The notes below the pieces were generated by a model, which ran no database searches, was not told the origin of the DNA, and saw nothing but the letters and a program-made list of their open reading frames with translations. A DNA stretch of 64,000 nucleotides, from the NCBI GenBank assembly GCA_040901795.1, contig JBBDYH010000142.1:12676-76675 (forward strand), written 5' to 3'. The first letter of the stretch is position 1, and each line of letters starts with the position of its first letter. Position numbers and translations under genes: made by a program. The DNA is from JBBDYH01 sp040901795 (lineage in GTDB: Bacteria > Planctomycetota > Planctomycetia > Pirellulales > JALHPA01). Shown here one piece after another: positions 23,632 through 32,756 of this stretch.

Positions 23632-24396
23632 TTAATGCGGTCCCCCACCTGCGCCGACACCTGTGACTATGCGCGACGAAGTACTAGCTTTCGCCATGAG
23701 GTCCTGAATCTCGAAGCCCCCCAACTTGTCTTCTGCTGCAAGTGCCGCCGGCTCCAACGTCGTATCGGCAAACCGCGCGAAGTACTCGTCCGAGCTCACT
23801 AGCGACGCCGAAACGTCCGGGCCGGGGATGATGATCCCGCTTGGCTCGGTAGCGACGTCGGGAACCGAGCCCTCCGCAGAGCGAGTGCCGACTTGTGACG
23901 CCGGATAGGTGGGGCCTTGCGGATCCGACGTCAGGAAGGCGTTGCCGCCGATATAGACGACGTTGGGATTCGACGGATCCACGGCAAGAGCAAACGTTAC
24001 GGTGCCTGTCGGCACCGAAGTCGCTGCGGGCACGAGCAGAGCCATTAGGCCAGTGGCCCGAGCAGTTTGGCGATACGCAAGGGTTCCGTCCTGATTTGTG
24101 TCGCGGTCAACGGTAAAAAGGCCATCCTGTTTGAGTTCCGTGCGTTCGCCGCCGATCGTGATCTTTTCGTCGTTCGCCACAGTCTCGGTTCGGGCGATGA
24201 CCTCGGCCTTAATCTCTGCAATGTTGAGGCTCCCACGGTAATCATCGTTGAAGCTCAGCGATTCTGCCGGAGAATAGTCAACGCTGCTATACTCGGCGGT
24301 CGCCGGGGGCGCTTCCAGTGTGGCGCTCAAGTCGACCAACGGGTTCGCCGAGAACATCGTCCGGTTTTCCAGGGTTTCAAGTCTCGCGCGGTACAT
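23632..24396 (-). CDS. LEPR-XLL type N-terminal domain protein (probable surface protein)
   Basis: 254 residues from the ATG at 24396, preceded by an AGAGAGA purine stretch; the open frame extends 18 residues further but without a better site. The N-terminus M-Y-R-A-R-L-E-T-L-E-N-R-T-M-F-S-A matches the LEPR-XLL/targeting motif found at the start of large planctomycete surface proteins. Here the protein is unusually short. The rest contains FTVDRDTNQDGTL (an EF-hand-like Ca2+ loop around 100) and a segment VDPSNPNVVYIGGNAFLTSD reminiscent of sortilin/exo-sialidase repeats. It ends in a Gly-rich VGAGGGPH. The enzymatic role is unknown; it may be a remnant of a larger protein. Confidence 0.75.
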   Translation of the reverse strand: MYRARLETLENRTMFSANPLVDLSATLEAPPATAEYSSVDYSPAESLSFNDDYRGSLNIAEIKAEVIARTETVANDEKITIGGERTELKQDGLFTVDRDTNQDGTLAYRQTARATGLMALLVPAATSVPTGTVTFALAVDPSNPNVVYIGGNAFLTSDPQGPTYPASQVGTRSAEGSVPDVATEPSGIIIPGPDVSASLVSSDEYFARFADTTLEPAALAAEDKLGGFEIQDLMAKASTSSRIVTGVGAGGGPH

Positions 24397-24616
24397 GATG
24401 TATCTCTCTTTCTGGTATGCGGTTGCGGTTGGTTGCGTAGTGTCAGTCACCAGCGTCTAATGCAGGTACGGGGCGGTTCGGCTTGCCTTACAGAATTAAT
24501 TGGGCGACTGAGCCAATTCGATGTAAACGCGATGAAATCACCAAGGGATCAAACGGGCGGCGTTAAGCGTCTATAATGGGTAACAGCCCCGTCCGCTTAG
24601 TCCGAAGAGGCCCCGT

Positions 24617-27600
24617 ATGTCCACAGGAACCGCCAATTCCGGATCTCGCGCAACTTCGTCTGCAGCAAGCGCTTCCGCTTTGCCCGCCGAGCGCGAACGG
24701 TACATTGAGCGGCAGCTCCGCCGCACGCGCCGGCAAGTTCGCAGTGTCGAGCTCACCAGCCGGCTGATGCTTTTGGCGGCCGCTGCGGTCGTCTTCTTCC
24801 TGGTCGCCGCAGTCTTCGACCATTGGTTGATTCCCGGCGGACTGAGCGTCTACGGGCGATTGGCGTTTCTGGCCGTGTTTCTGCTGGGGGCCGGTTGGTT
24901 CGCCATCCGCGAATTGGTCCCGCTGTTCGTCTACCGGATCAATCCGCTCTTTGCGGCCCAGACGATCGAGCGCGCCAAGCCGTCGCTCAAAAACAGCCTG
25001 CTCAATTTTCTCATGCTGCGCACCAACCGCGCGGCCGTGCCCGACGTCGTCTTGAGCGCCGTCGAGGAGCAGGCCGCCGCCAACTTGCAGCGAACGCCGC
25101 TCGAGCACATCGTCGATCACACCCGTTTGGTCCATCTCGGCTACCTGCTGTTGGCCGCGGTGGCGGCCTTCTGCACCTATTACCTGCTGTCACCGAAGAG
25201 TCCACTCCAGACCGTCGGCCGAGTCGTGCTGCCGTGGGCCGACATGCAACCGCCGTCGCGAGTCCAGATCGACGACATCGAGCCTGGCACGACCACGGTC
25301 TTCCGCGGCCAGCGCGCCACCGTATCGGCGGCCGTTCGCGGCTTGCAAGAAGGCGAGGCGGTAACCTTGTACTTTTCGACGGCCGATCGTCAGAGCGTCG
25401 ACCAGCCGGTGCGGATGTACGTCGCTAAGGACTCCTACGATCGCCACGCTGTCACGCTGCCTCCACAGACCGACGCGGCGGCTCTCTCCATTGCCAGCGC
25501 CGGCTTGCAGCAGGATATCGAATACCGCATCGAAGCCGGCGACGCGGTGAGCCACACACATCGGTTGTCCGTGATCCAGGCGCCCAACATCGTGGTCGAC
25601 AAGCTCGCTTATGCCTACCCGCAATACACCGGGCTGGAACCTGAAACGGTCGAAAAGTCCGGCGACATCAAGGCGGTCGAGGGCACGCAGGTGACGATCC
25701 ACGCGCTAGCGAACCAGCCTATCGCGTCAGCGTATGTCGATCTCGGCGGCGACGGTCAACTCAAGCAGCCGATGAAGATCAGCGGCCAGCGGGCGACAAC
25801 GACGCTTGCGCTGGCGCTCAACGAAGACCGCTCGGCGCCGCTCTACAGTCATTATCACGTGCGCTTCCGGACTGAACGGGGGCACGAAAACCCGGAGCCG
25901 ATTCGTTACCGGATCGAGGTAACTCCCGACCCGGCGCCGGAGCTCGATCTGTTGCGCCCCGACAAAGTCGAGATGGCCGTGCCACTCAATGCGCCGGTGC
26001 CGTTCGAATTGGAAGCCAGCGACCCGCTCTACGGCCTGTCCGACGTGCGGATCATCGCCAGCGTCGGTGGCGAGCCGGCGTTCCGCCGCAACCGCAGCGT
26101 CACAAAAAACGATAAGTCCGCCGCACGGCTGATCTACAAGCACGCCGAGCCGCTAGACCGCATCACGCTCGACGGTGGCAAAAAGTTGAAGCCGGGCGAC
26201 GTGATCGAGTATTGGGCCGAAGCGGTCGACAATAAGACGCCCAAGCCGAACGTCACCAAAACCGACGTCCGCAAGCTGGTGATTGTCGAGCCGCAACGAG
26301 AGCAGAACCCGAATCAGCAGCCGCAAGAAAACAACCAGGGCGAAGGGCAAGCCAACGAAAACCAGCAAGACGCCAATCGCGACGAGCAGAAAAACCAGCA
26401 AAACGACCAAAAGAATAACCAGCAGCCTAACGAGCGCGGCGGCAAAGGTGACCCTGCCAACAACGAAGCCCAAGATAACAAAAGCGATGGCAGCAAAGGC
26501 GACGGCAACAAAGGACAGCCGCAGCCCAACGACAATCAGCAGCCCCAACCCGGCGACAACAATCAACAGCGCAAAGGCAACGAACCCAATCCAAAGGACG
26601 CACAGGGCGAACAGCGCAACGAAAATGACCGGGGCCGCGAGGAGCAACAACCCCCGCAGAATAATGTAGGCGACAAGGGGCAGAAAAACGACCAGACCAA
26701 TGCTGGCAAGGGGCAGGAGCCGAACGCCGATCAGAAGAACGCCGACGGCGATGCGAAGAACAACAACCAGCCCGGCGGACAAAAGTCTCCAACGGCCCAA
26801 GACCCGCGCGGCGGAAAGGATAACCAGCGAGGCGATCCGTCCAATGACGGCGCCGCCGGTGAGCAACGCAACGAACGCAGCGATCGATCGAACGACGCCC
26901 AGGGCAACGCCGATCACAAGCAGGCCCCGACTCAGGACGAGCAACGCCCCGTCCCGCAAAGCGACGAAGGGGAAGCTTTCAATCGCATCCTCGACCACGC
27001 CAAAAAGGAGGGCAAGTCGCCGGACCAGTCTGAACCGTCCGACGGCCTTCCAAGGCCGTCGCCGAACGACCGCGGTCCCGAACAAGACAAATCGGATAAC
27101 GCTGGCGCAAAGGGCGACGAAAGTCAGCCTCCATCAGATAGGAAAAAAGGCGAAAACATCCCCGGCCAGTCAACCGACCAGCAAGGCGACGAACGCTCCA
27201 CGGCTGAGGCGCAAAAGGACGAGGGCGCCAACGATGGCCAGCCCAAAGCCAGCCCGCAGAAAACCCAGGACGAAGGCGCCAAAACCGGCGAAGATCAAAA
27301 CGATCAAAACGCACAAGGCGAGCGCGGCGACGAGAAAGGGGGCAGCACACCCGCGCCGCAAGAGCAGGCCCGGCCCAACAACAATCGACCTCCGGCCGAC
27401 AGCGCGAATTCCAAATCCGAACAACAAGAAAAATCCCCCGCGCACAGCAAGAACACCTCGAACACCAAGGGCGAGAAGAGCGGCGACCGCAGCGGCCGCG
27501 GCGAGGACGGCGGCGGAATGAATGACAACCGCGCGGGCTCCGGCGCCCAAGGCGCGAGCGATCCCGCCAACGAAGGCGCCAATGCCGCCAAGGAACCCGG

Positions 27601-28471
27601 CGCCGGCGAAACGGGCAACAAATCTGGCGAAGATAAAACTGCCAGCGGCAAGACAAGCAAATCAGGCACGGAGAAAGGTGACGGCAGCAAGTTCGGTTCG
27701 GCAGCCGATAATCAAAAGAAAGCGGACAAGGACCGCAACGCCACCAGTCGCCCCGGCGCCGAAGCCAAGGATGGCGGCGAGGATGCCACGGAACAAGAAC
27801 TCCAGCGGGGCAAGGCTGACGAGAAAAAGGGGGCTGGCGGCGAAGGCAAAAATCAAGACCCGTCCGACCAGGCCGGCCCAAAGGACGGCCAGAACGGCAA
27901 GCAAGAGGCTGGCAAAGCGCAGCGAGGGGATCAGCCCGGCGATGCCAAAGACAGCGGTGGGAAGGCCCCCCGCGGTAAGCAGAGTCCTGACGGCCGTGGC
28001 CAAGGAACTCCGACCGGTGGCGGCGGCACGCCCGACGGCGATGCGGCCGAGCCCCCCGATTTTCAGAATGAGCAACCGACTGACGACAAGGCGAACCTCG
28101 ATTACTCCAAACGGGCGACGGATCTCGCTCTCGATCACTTGCGCAACCAGCTCAAGGACGGCCAGCCGGATCAGGACTTGCTCGATCGACTCGGCTGGTC
28201 GAAGGACGATCTGCAAAAGCTCCTGACGCGCTGGGAGAAGATGCAGCGTGAAGCCAAGCAGCCCGGACCGACTGGCGTTAAGGCCAAGGACAACCTCCAA
28301 GATGCCATTCAAAGCCTCGGCTGGAAGCGACCGGGACAAGCCAGCCGCAAGGCCAGCGCTAAAGCCGACGATTCCGCCCGCGGCCTCCGCGACGCCGCAC
28401 GCAGCGCCCCACCCCCCGAGTACAAAGAAGCCTTTGAGGCGTTTCAGAAAAGGACGTCACGGGGAGACTGA
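24617..28471 (+). CDS. Giant membrane-anchored low-complexity protein (DUF4175-like N-terminus)
   Basis: 1284 residues. Transmembrane helices lie at about 48-70, 80-100 and 173-192, then a beta-rich domain (about 210-555) with VTLYFSTAD and PEPIRYRIEVTPDPAPELDLL segments. Residues about 560-1150 are a hydrophilic tract dominated by Asn, Gln, Lys, Asp, Gly, Glu and Pro, almost without hydrophobic residues (e.g. NQQPQENNQGEGQANENQQ). A helical C-terminal domain (about 1160-1284) carries DLALDHLRNQLKDG and LGWSKDDLQKLLTRWEKM. The N-terminal organisation resembles DUF4175-type proteins that accompany MoxR/DUF4159 genes, which lie about 20 kb away here. The linker is probably periplasmic and disordered. 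No catalytic motif is visible. Confidence 0.82.
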   Translation: MSTGTANSGSRATSSAASASALPAERERYIERQLRRTRRQVRSVELTSRLMLLAAAAVVFFLVAAVFDHWLIPGGLSVYGRLAFLAVFLLGAGWFAIRELVPLFVYRINPLFAAQTIERAKPSLKNSLLNFLMLRTNRAAVPDVVLSAVEEQAAANLQRTPLEHIVDHTRLVHLGYLLLAAVAAFCTYYLLSPKSPLQTVGRVVLPWADMQPPSRVQIDDIEPGTTTVFRGQRATVSAAVRGLQEGEAVTLYFSTADRQSVDQPVRMYVAKDSYDRHAVTLPPQTDAAALSIASAGLQQDIEYRIEAGDAVSHTHRLSVIQAPNIVVDKLAYAYPQYTGLEPETVEKSGDIKAVEGTQVTIHALANQPIASAYVDLGGDGQLKQPMKISGQRATTTLALALNEDRSAPLYSHYHVRFRTERGHENPEPIRYRIEVTPDPAPELDLLRPDKVEMAVPLNAPVPFELEASDPLYGLSDVRIIASVGGEPAFRRNRSVTKNDKSAARLIYKHAEPLDRITLDGGKKLKPGDVIEYWAEAVDNKTPKPNVTKTDVRKLVIVEPQREQNPNQQPQENNQGEGQANENQQDANRDEQKNQQNDQKNNQQPNERGGKGDPANNEAQDNKSDGSKGDGNKGQPQPNDNQQPQPGDNNQQRKGNEPNPKDAQGEQRNENDRGREEQQPPQNNVGDKGQKNDQTNAGKGQEPNADQKNADGDAKNNNQPGGQKSPTAQDPRGGKDNQRGDPSNDGAAGEQRNERSDRSNDAQGNADHKQAPTQDEQRPVPQSDEGEAFNRILDHAKKEGKSPDQSEPSDGLPRPSPNDRGPEQDKSDNAGAKGDESQPPSDRKKGENIPGQSTDQQGDERSTAEAQKDEGANDGQPKASPQKTQDEGAKTGEDQNDQNAQGERGDEKGGSTPAPQEQARPNNNRPPADSANSKSEQQEKSPAHSKNTSNTKGEKSGDRSGRGEDGGGMNDNRAGSGAQGASDPANEGANAAKEPGAGETGNKSGEDKTASGKTSKSGTEKGDGSKFGSAADNQKKADKDRNATSRPGAEAKDGGEDATEQELQRGKADEKKGAGGEGKNQDPSDQAGPKDGQNGKQEAGKAQRGDQPGDAKDSGGKAPRGKQSPDGRGQGTPTGGGGTPDGDAAEPPDFQNEQPTDDKANLDYSKRATDLALDHLRNQLKDGQPDQDLLDRLGWSKDDLQKLLTRWEKMQREAKQPGPTGVKAKDNLQDAIQSLGWKRPGQASRKASAKADDSARGLRDAARSAPPPEYKEAFEAFQKRTSRGD

Positions 28472-28477
28472 CGCGAA

Positions 28478-28717
28478 ATGCCGACAGTGTTGCGAGTCGG
28501 ACGATACCGTTTCTTCTTCTTCAGCAACGAAGGTAAAGAGCCGCCGCAGATCCATGTGAAGGCTGGCAGCGATGAAGCAAAGTTCTGGCTCGATCCAGTC
28601 GATTTGGAAGCCAATTACGGTTTCAACAGTCGAGAATTAAACTCAATTGAACGGCTCGTTGACGAGCACAAAAGCGAATTGTTGGAGGCATGGCATGAGC
28701 ACTTCGGCGAGCAGTAA
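28478..28717 (+). CDS. DUF4160 domain protein
   Basis: 79 residues. The pattern MPTVLRVGRYRFFFFSNEG then EPPQIHVKAG, AKFWLDPV and a C-terminal helix E-L-L-E-A-W-H-E-H-F is the complete DUF4160 domain. It begins 6 nt after the preceding stop, and the DUF2442 gene overlaps its 3' end by 23 bp. DUF4160-DUF2442 pairs are frequent small two-gene units in bacteria and are suspected to be toxin-antitoxin-like; the activity is not established here. Confidence 0.9.
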   Translation: MPTVLRVGRYRFFFFSNEGKEPPQIHVKAGSDEAKFWLDPVDLEANYGFNSRELNSIERLVDEHKSELLEAWHEHFGEQ

Positions 28718-28970
28718 GCGATCTTACCATCCAACATCTGCCTTGGCCAAATCGGTTCAATTTGACGATACGACGATGCAGGTGAGGCTACTCGACGGCC
28801 GAATGTTGAGCATTCCGCTGGTCTGGTTTCCAGTGTTGCGCGCTGCCACGCCTGAACAGCGCGCGCAGTACGAAATCGCTGGGGGCGGCATCAGCCTTCA
28901 TTGGCCGGAGCTGGACGAGGATCTCTCGGTCGCGGGGCTGTTGGCAGGAGGTGATTCTCGATCAACCTGA
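28695..28970 (+). CDS. DUF2442 domain protein
   Basis: 91 residues from the ATG at 28695, which has GGAGG 6 nt upstream; an upstream frame extension lies wholly inside the DUF4160 gene. The domain is recognisable from VQFDDTTMQVRLLDGRMLSIPLVWFPVLRAAT and ISLHWPELDEDLSVAGLL, the latter being the DUF2442 signature. It is a partner of DUF4160, overlapping by 23 bp, so the two should be translated together. Confidence 0.9.
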   Translation: MSTSASSKRSYHPTSALAKSVQFDDTTMQVRLLDGRMLSIPLVWFPVLRAATPEQRAQYEIAGGGISLHWPELDEDLSVAGLLAGGDSRST

Positions 28971-28996
28971 TCCCTCAAGTAGCCCGACGTAGCGAG

Positions 28997-29017
28997 CACT
29001 GCTCGCGGCGAGCAGTG
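28997..29017. repeat. 21-bp palindrome CACTGCTCGC-N-GCGAGCAGTG, copy 1
   Basis: Perfect 10-bp arms around a single central base, located between the convergent DUF2442 and gyrA genes. An identical element with a different central base is at 40967-40987. Confidence 0.9.
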
Positions 29018-29024
29018 GCACATG

Positions 29025-31802
29025 TCATTCCTCCGGCACTTCCGGCGGCGTGACCGGCGGAACTTCCGCGGCCATGGCTTCGCTGACCTCTCCCTTGGGA
29101 ACGCAAACCACGCCGACCAGCGTGTCGTCGTCCTCCAAATGCATAATCCGTACGCCTTGCGTGTTCCGCCCCGTCAAGCGGATCTCGCCCGCGCGAATCC
29201 GTTGGATCTTACCGCGCGCGGTCATCATCAACACTTCGTCCTCGTCGTCAACGCTCACGGTAGCCACAACCGGCCCGTTTCGCTCGGTCGTCTTAATGTC
29301 GCGCACGCCCAGACCCCCGCGTCCCTTGGTCGGATAACGCTGCGCCGAAGAACTGGTTTCGTCCGCTTCGTCACTGGCCTCGACCGGTTCCTCGGGAAGC
29401 TCGACCTCAATCTCGGCCGTCTCCTCGTTTTCTTCGGCCTCGGCCGCTGCAGGACTGTTAGGTCCAAACGGCGTGCGCTTGCCAAAGCCCTTGGCGCAGA
29501 CCGTGAGCAATTGCGCGTCCGGGCTGGCGACGACCATCCCGACCACGCTGTCGCCCGCGCGGAGCTTGATGCCGCGGACGCCGCTGGCACTGCGGCCCAT
29601 CGGCCGCGCCGCCGATTGACGGAAGCGAATCGCCTGCCCGCGTGCGCTGGATAGCACAATTTCGTCGCCGGTCTTTGCCACCGCTGCATCCACCAATTCA
29701 TCACCTTCGCGGAGGTTGATGGCGATGATGCCGCGCTTCATTGGTCGGCCGTATTGCTCCAGCGGCGTCTTCTTCACCAGGCCGTTCTTGGTGGCCATCA
29801 CCAGGTAGTGCTCGGGTGCTGAAAAGTCGCGGATCGGCAGGCAGTTGGCGATCTTTTCTTCCGGCGCCAGGTTCAGAAGATTGACGACCGCGCGGCCGCG
29901 GCTCTCGCGCCCAAGCTGCGGCAAGTCGTAAACCTTCTGCCAGTAAACGCGCCCTTGGTTCGTGAAGAACAACAGATAATCGTGCGTGCTGGCGACGAAC
30001 AGATTCTGAATCGGATCTTCTTCATCGGTCTTGGCGCCCATCAGCCCCTTGCCGCCGCGCCGCTGCGCGCGGTACACGCTGGCCGCGGTCCGCTTGATGT
30101 AGCCGTTGCGGCTGATCGTGACCGCCATCGTCTCTTCGGTGATCAGGTCCTCCAGGTCGATCGTGCCGATCTCTTCGCCGCTGAGCTCGGTGCGGCGTTC
30201 GTCGGCGTGCTTTCGCTTTAGCTCCAGGAGGTCGGCCCGCACCATGTTGAGAATGTTTCGCTCGTCAGACAGGATCCGCGCATACTCCTTGATCTCGTCG
30301 AGCAGCTCGTGATGCTCGCCAGCCAACTTCTCCTGCTCCAGGTTGACCAACTGGCCGAGCGTCATCCGCAGGATCGCATCGGCCTGCACGGGCGTAAGCG
30401 TGTACGTGTCGCTGACTCCGCGCTCGCTCTGGAATACGGCGAAACCCTCGTCGCCCAAAGCCCGCTGCATCAGCGCAGCGGCCGCTTCGATCCCCATCAA
30501 GCGGGCCTTGGCTTCCTGCTGCGTCTTCGACGAGCGGATCACACGGATCACTTCGTCGATATCGGCCAGCGCCAACAGCAAACCCTCGACCGTGTGCTTG
30601 CGCTGCCGCGCTTTGGAGAGCAAAAACTGCGTGCGGCGGCGGAGCACGATCGTGCGGTGGCGGATGAACTCCTGCAGCATCTCCTTGAAATTGAGCACGC
30701 GCGGCTTGCCGTCCACCAGCGCCAGAAAGATGATCGAGAACGATTCTTGCAGCGGCGAAAACTGGTAGAGCTGGTTGAGCACGATGTCCGGATCGGCCCC
30801 CTTCTTCAGCTCATAGACCAGCCGCACCGGCTCGTTAAGGTCGCTTTCGTTGCGGCCCGCGGAGATGTCCTTGATCCGCTCTTCGTTGATCAAGGCGCCG
30901 ATCGTCGTCTCGACGCGGTCCCGCCCCTGTTGATACGGCACTTCGTTGACCACGATTCTATGCCGCCCCTTACCCCATTCCTCGATCCGCGCCCGCGCCC
31001 GCAGCGTGACCGTGCCGCGGCCGGTGTGATAAGCGCGGCGAAGCTGCGAGCGGCCGACGATGATCCCGCCGGTCGGAAAATCGGGGCCGGGGCAGATTTC
31101 CAACAGTTCATCGATCGACACTTCCGGCTCGTCGATCACGTGCACCAGGCAATCGCAGATCTCGCCCAAGTTGTGTGGAGGGATGGACGTCGCCATGCCC
31201 ACGGCGATGCCTTGCGCGCCGTTGACCAACAGATTCGGAAACTTTGCCGGCAGCACCGCCGGCTCCTGCCGCGAGCCGTCGTAGTTGGGGACAAAGTCCA
31301 CCGTGTCGAGCTTGAGATCGTCGAGCATCAAAGCCGCGATCGGCGACATCCGCGCTTCCGTATAACGCATGGCGGCCGCGGGCAAACCGGCGATGCTGCC
31401 GAAGTTGCCTTGCTTGTCGATCAGCACGTACCGCGCGTTCCACTCTTGGGCCATTCGCACGATCGTCGGGTAGATCACCTCCTGGCCGTGCGGATGGTAA
31501 TTGCCCATCGTCTCGCCGGCGATCTTGGCGCATTTGGAGCGCGCGGCGCCGGGAGTGAGGCCCAGATCGTTCATCGCCACTAGGATCCGCCGCTGCGAAG
31601 GCTTCAGCCCATCGCGCACATCGGGCAGCGCCCGGCTGACGATGACGCTCATCGCATAGTTGAGATAGCTGTCCTTCAGCTCCTGCTCCAGCGGCAGGTT
31701 GAGCAGGCGGCCCTGGTTGGTGTCGACGCCCAAGGTGGAGTCCGGCGCGATATCCTCCGGCAGATCCTCGGGCTCGTTCGGATCAATATTTTCGTCGGCC
31801 AA
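29025..31802 (-). CDS. gyrA: DNA gyrase subunit A
   Basis: 925 residues from a TTG start at 31802 with AAAGGA upstream. It breaks and rejoins DNA in the gyrase A2B2 complex. The catalytic tyrosine is Y147 in AAAMRYTEARM. The GyrA box QRRGGKG at 580-586 identifies gyrase rather than topoisomerase IV. Six C-terminal beta-pinwheel repeats are present, interrupted by an acidic insert at about 779-825 (E/A/P-rich). In the quinolone-determining region the segment GNYHPHGQEVIYPTIVRMAQ has Gln, Glu and Pro where E. coli has Asp82, Ser83 and Asp87. gyrB is not in the window. Convergent with the DUF4160/DUF2442 unit. Confidence 0.98.
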   Translation of the reverse strand: MADENIDPNEPEDLPEDIAPDSTLGVDTNQGRLLNLPLEQELKDSYLNYAMSVIVSRALPDVRDGLKPSQRRILVAMNDLGLTPGAARSKCAKIAGETMGNYHPHGQEVIYPTIVRMAQEWNARYVLIDKQGNFGSIAGLPAAAMRYTEARMSPIAALMLDDLKLDTVDFVPNYDGSRQEPAVLPAKFPNLLVNGAQGIAVGMATSIPPHNLGEICDCLVHVIDEPEVSIDELLEICPGPDFPTGGIIVGRSQLRRAYHTGRGTVTLRARARIEEWGKGRHRIVVNEVPYQQGRDRVETTIGALINEERIKDISAGRNESDLNEPVRLVYELKKGADPDIVLNQLYQFSPLQESFSIIFLALVDGKPRVLNFKEMLQEFIRHRTIVLRRRTQFLLSKARQRKHTVEGLLLALADIDEVIRVIRSSKTQQEAKARLMGIEAAAALMQRALGDEGFAVFQSERGVSDTYTLTPVQADAILRMTLGQLVNLEQEKLAGEHHELLDEIKEYARILSDERNILNMVRADLLELKRKHADERRTELSGEEIGTIDLEDLITEETMAVTISRNGYIKRTAASVYRAQRRGGKGLMGAKTDEEDPIQNLFVASTHDYLLFFTNQGRVYWQKVYDLPQLGRESRGRAVVNLLNLAPEEKIANCLPIRDFSAPEHYLVMATKNGLVKKTPLEQYGRPMKRGIIAINLREGDELVDAAVAKTGDEIVLSSARGQAIRFRQSAARPMGRSASGVRGIKLRAGDSVVGMVVASPDAQLLTVCAKGFGKRTPFGPNSPAAAEAEENEETAEIEVELPEEPVEASDEADETSSSAQRYPTKGRGGLGVRDIKTTERNGPVVATVSVDDEDEVLMMTARGKIQRIRAGEIRLTGRNTQGVRIMHLEDDDTLVGVVCVPKGEVSEAMAAEVPPVTPPEVPEE

Positions 31803-32145
31803 CAGTTAGTCCTTTCGAGCGATTTCCCTCGGGCGAGACCTGCTACGAAGCGGCCCAAATATGCCTCGCCGCTACTCCATTTCCAAGCCGTCAATATACC
31901 GGTTTTGGCGGCCCATTAGAAGACATCAACTGGTGGCAGCAGTGTGTTCGACGGCTCGCTCAGGCCCTCTCCGCACTGTATCCTTGAAGTACGGCAAAAC
32001 GCCGTGGACGGAGTTCTGGCACGGAGGAAGTGGTTGGTACTATGATGCAATCAGCCGCGGAGCGCTTGCCCACGGTTTTTGGCACAAACTGATGGCCAGT
32101 GAGTGCCGGCTGATGCTGTCAGCCAGCAAAGATTGGAAATTAACC
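31803..32145. other. Intergenic region upstream of gyrA and of the MazF module
   Basis: 343 bp between the divergent gyrA and antitoxin genes. A frame is open from 31861 into the antitoxin, but its translation is Arg/Trp-rich and unlike a protein family, so it is treated as non-coding. It should hold promoters for both directions; no convincing -35/-10 pair or hairpin could be singled out by eye. Confidence 0.5.
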
Positions 32146-32397
32146 ATGAGCACGGCACAACTGGTGAAAGAGCTCGAGCGCCTGAGCAATGCGGAGCGGT
32201 TGGAAGTGATCGAGGCCGCCACGCGGTTGGTTCGCGAAGACCTAGGTCCAGGTACGGCTGGCGCACGTACGGAGCAAGACCAGCGGATGCGCGAGGCGGC
32301 GGCGCGACTGAAAGACTTGTACGAGCCTGGCGGCGAGTTGACCGAGTGGACTACTCTGGACTCAGAGGATTTCACCGATGAGTATGTCCCAAGGTGA
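32146..32397 (+). CDS. Putative antitoxin of a MazF-type module
   Basis: 83 residues from the ATG at 32146. An N-terminal helical segment (TAQLVKELERLSNAERLEVIEAATRL) is followed by a charged region and an acidic C-terminus ending EDFTDEYVPR. The length, acidic tail and position immediately before mazF (20-bp overlap) are those of an antitoxin whose flexible C-terminus binds the toxin. The DNA-binding fold is not assigned. Similar short helical proteins precede PemK/MazF genes in many genomes. Confidence 0.78.
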   Translation: MSTAQLVKELERLSNAERLEVIEAATRLVREDLGPGTAGARTEQDQRMREAAARLKDLYEPGGELTEWTTLDSEDFTDEYVPR

Positions 32398-32725
32398 GGT
32401 CTGGCTAGTCAATCTCGATCCCACGATCGGCGATGAGATTCGCAAGATGCGACCGGCAGTGGTCGTAAACCGCGATGCGCTCGGCAATCTGGCATTGCGC
32501 GTGGTGGTACCCGTCACCGCCTGGCAGGACCGATTCGCAGAGTGCGATTGGCTCACTCGGCTCGACCCGGACGCGACCAATAGCCTCGACAAGCCCTCGG
32601 CGGCCGATGCGTTTCAGGTGCGTTCGGTTTCGACTCGCCGTTTCGTGCGCCGCCTGGGTCGGTTGAGCGACGGAGACCTCACGCGAGTGATGGAAGGGGT
32701 CAATGCTGTATTTGGATCGTCATAA
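32378..32725 (+). CDS. MazF/PemK family toxin (endoribonuclease)
   Basis: 115 residues. QGEVWLVNLDPTIGDEIRKMRPAVVV is the characteristic first part of the MazF/PemK barrel, with the conserved Gly-Glu-x-W and a basic R-P-A-V-V segment. VVVPVTAW and a C-terminal VSTRRFVRRLGRLSDGDLTRV complete the domain. Family members cut mRNA at short sequence motifs; the recognised sequence cannot be told from here. GAGG precedes the ATG, and a second in-frame ATG two codons on is an alternative start. The gene overlaps the antitoxin by 20 bp. Confidence 0.92.
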   Translation: MSMSQGEVWLVNLDPTIGDEIRKMRPAVVVNRDALGNLALRVVVPVTAWQDRFAECDWLTRLDPDATNSLDKPSAADAFQVRSVSTRRFVRRLGRLSDGDLTRVMEGVNAVFGSS

Positions 32726-32756
32726 GTACGAAGGAGAACCAGAGCTAACTGGGCAC

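Noticed and set aside
26153..27881. Long frames on both strands inside the low-complexity region, one resembling a multi-pass membrane protein
   Set aside because: They are complements or shifts of the Asn/Gln/Gly/Lys-rich tract; the Val/Leu-rich translation is an artefact of that composition.
30309..31583. 424-codon plus-strand frame opposite gyrA
   Set aside because: Antisense shadow caused by high G+C codon bias; His/Arg/Asp-rich with no motif.
31861..32145. N-terminal extension of the antitoxin gene by 95 codons
   Set aside because: Composition unlike a protein and the internal ATG at 32146 starts the antitoxin-like part.
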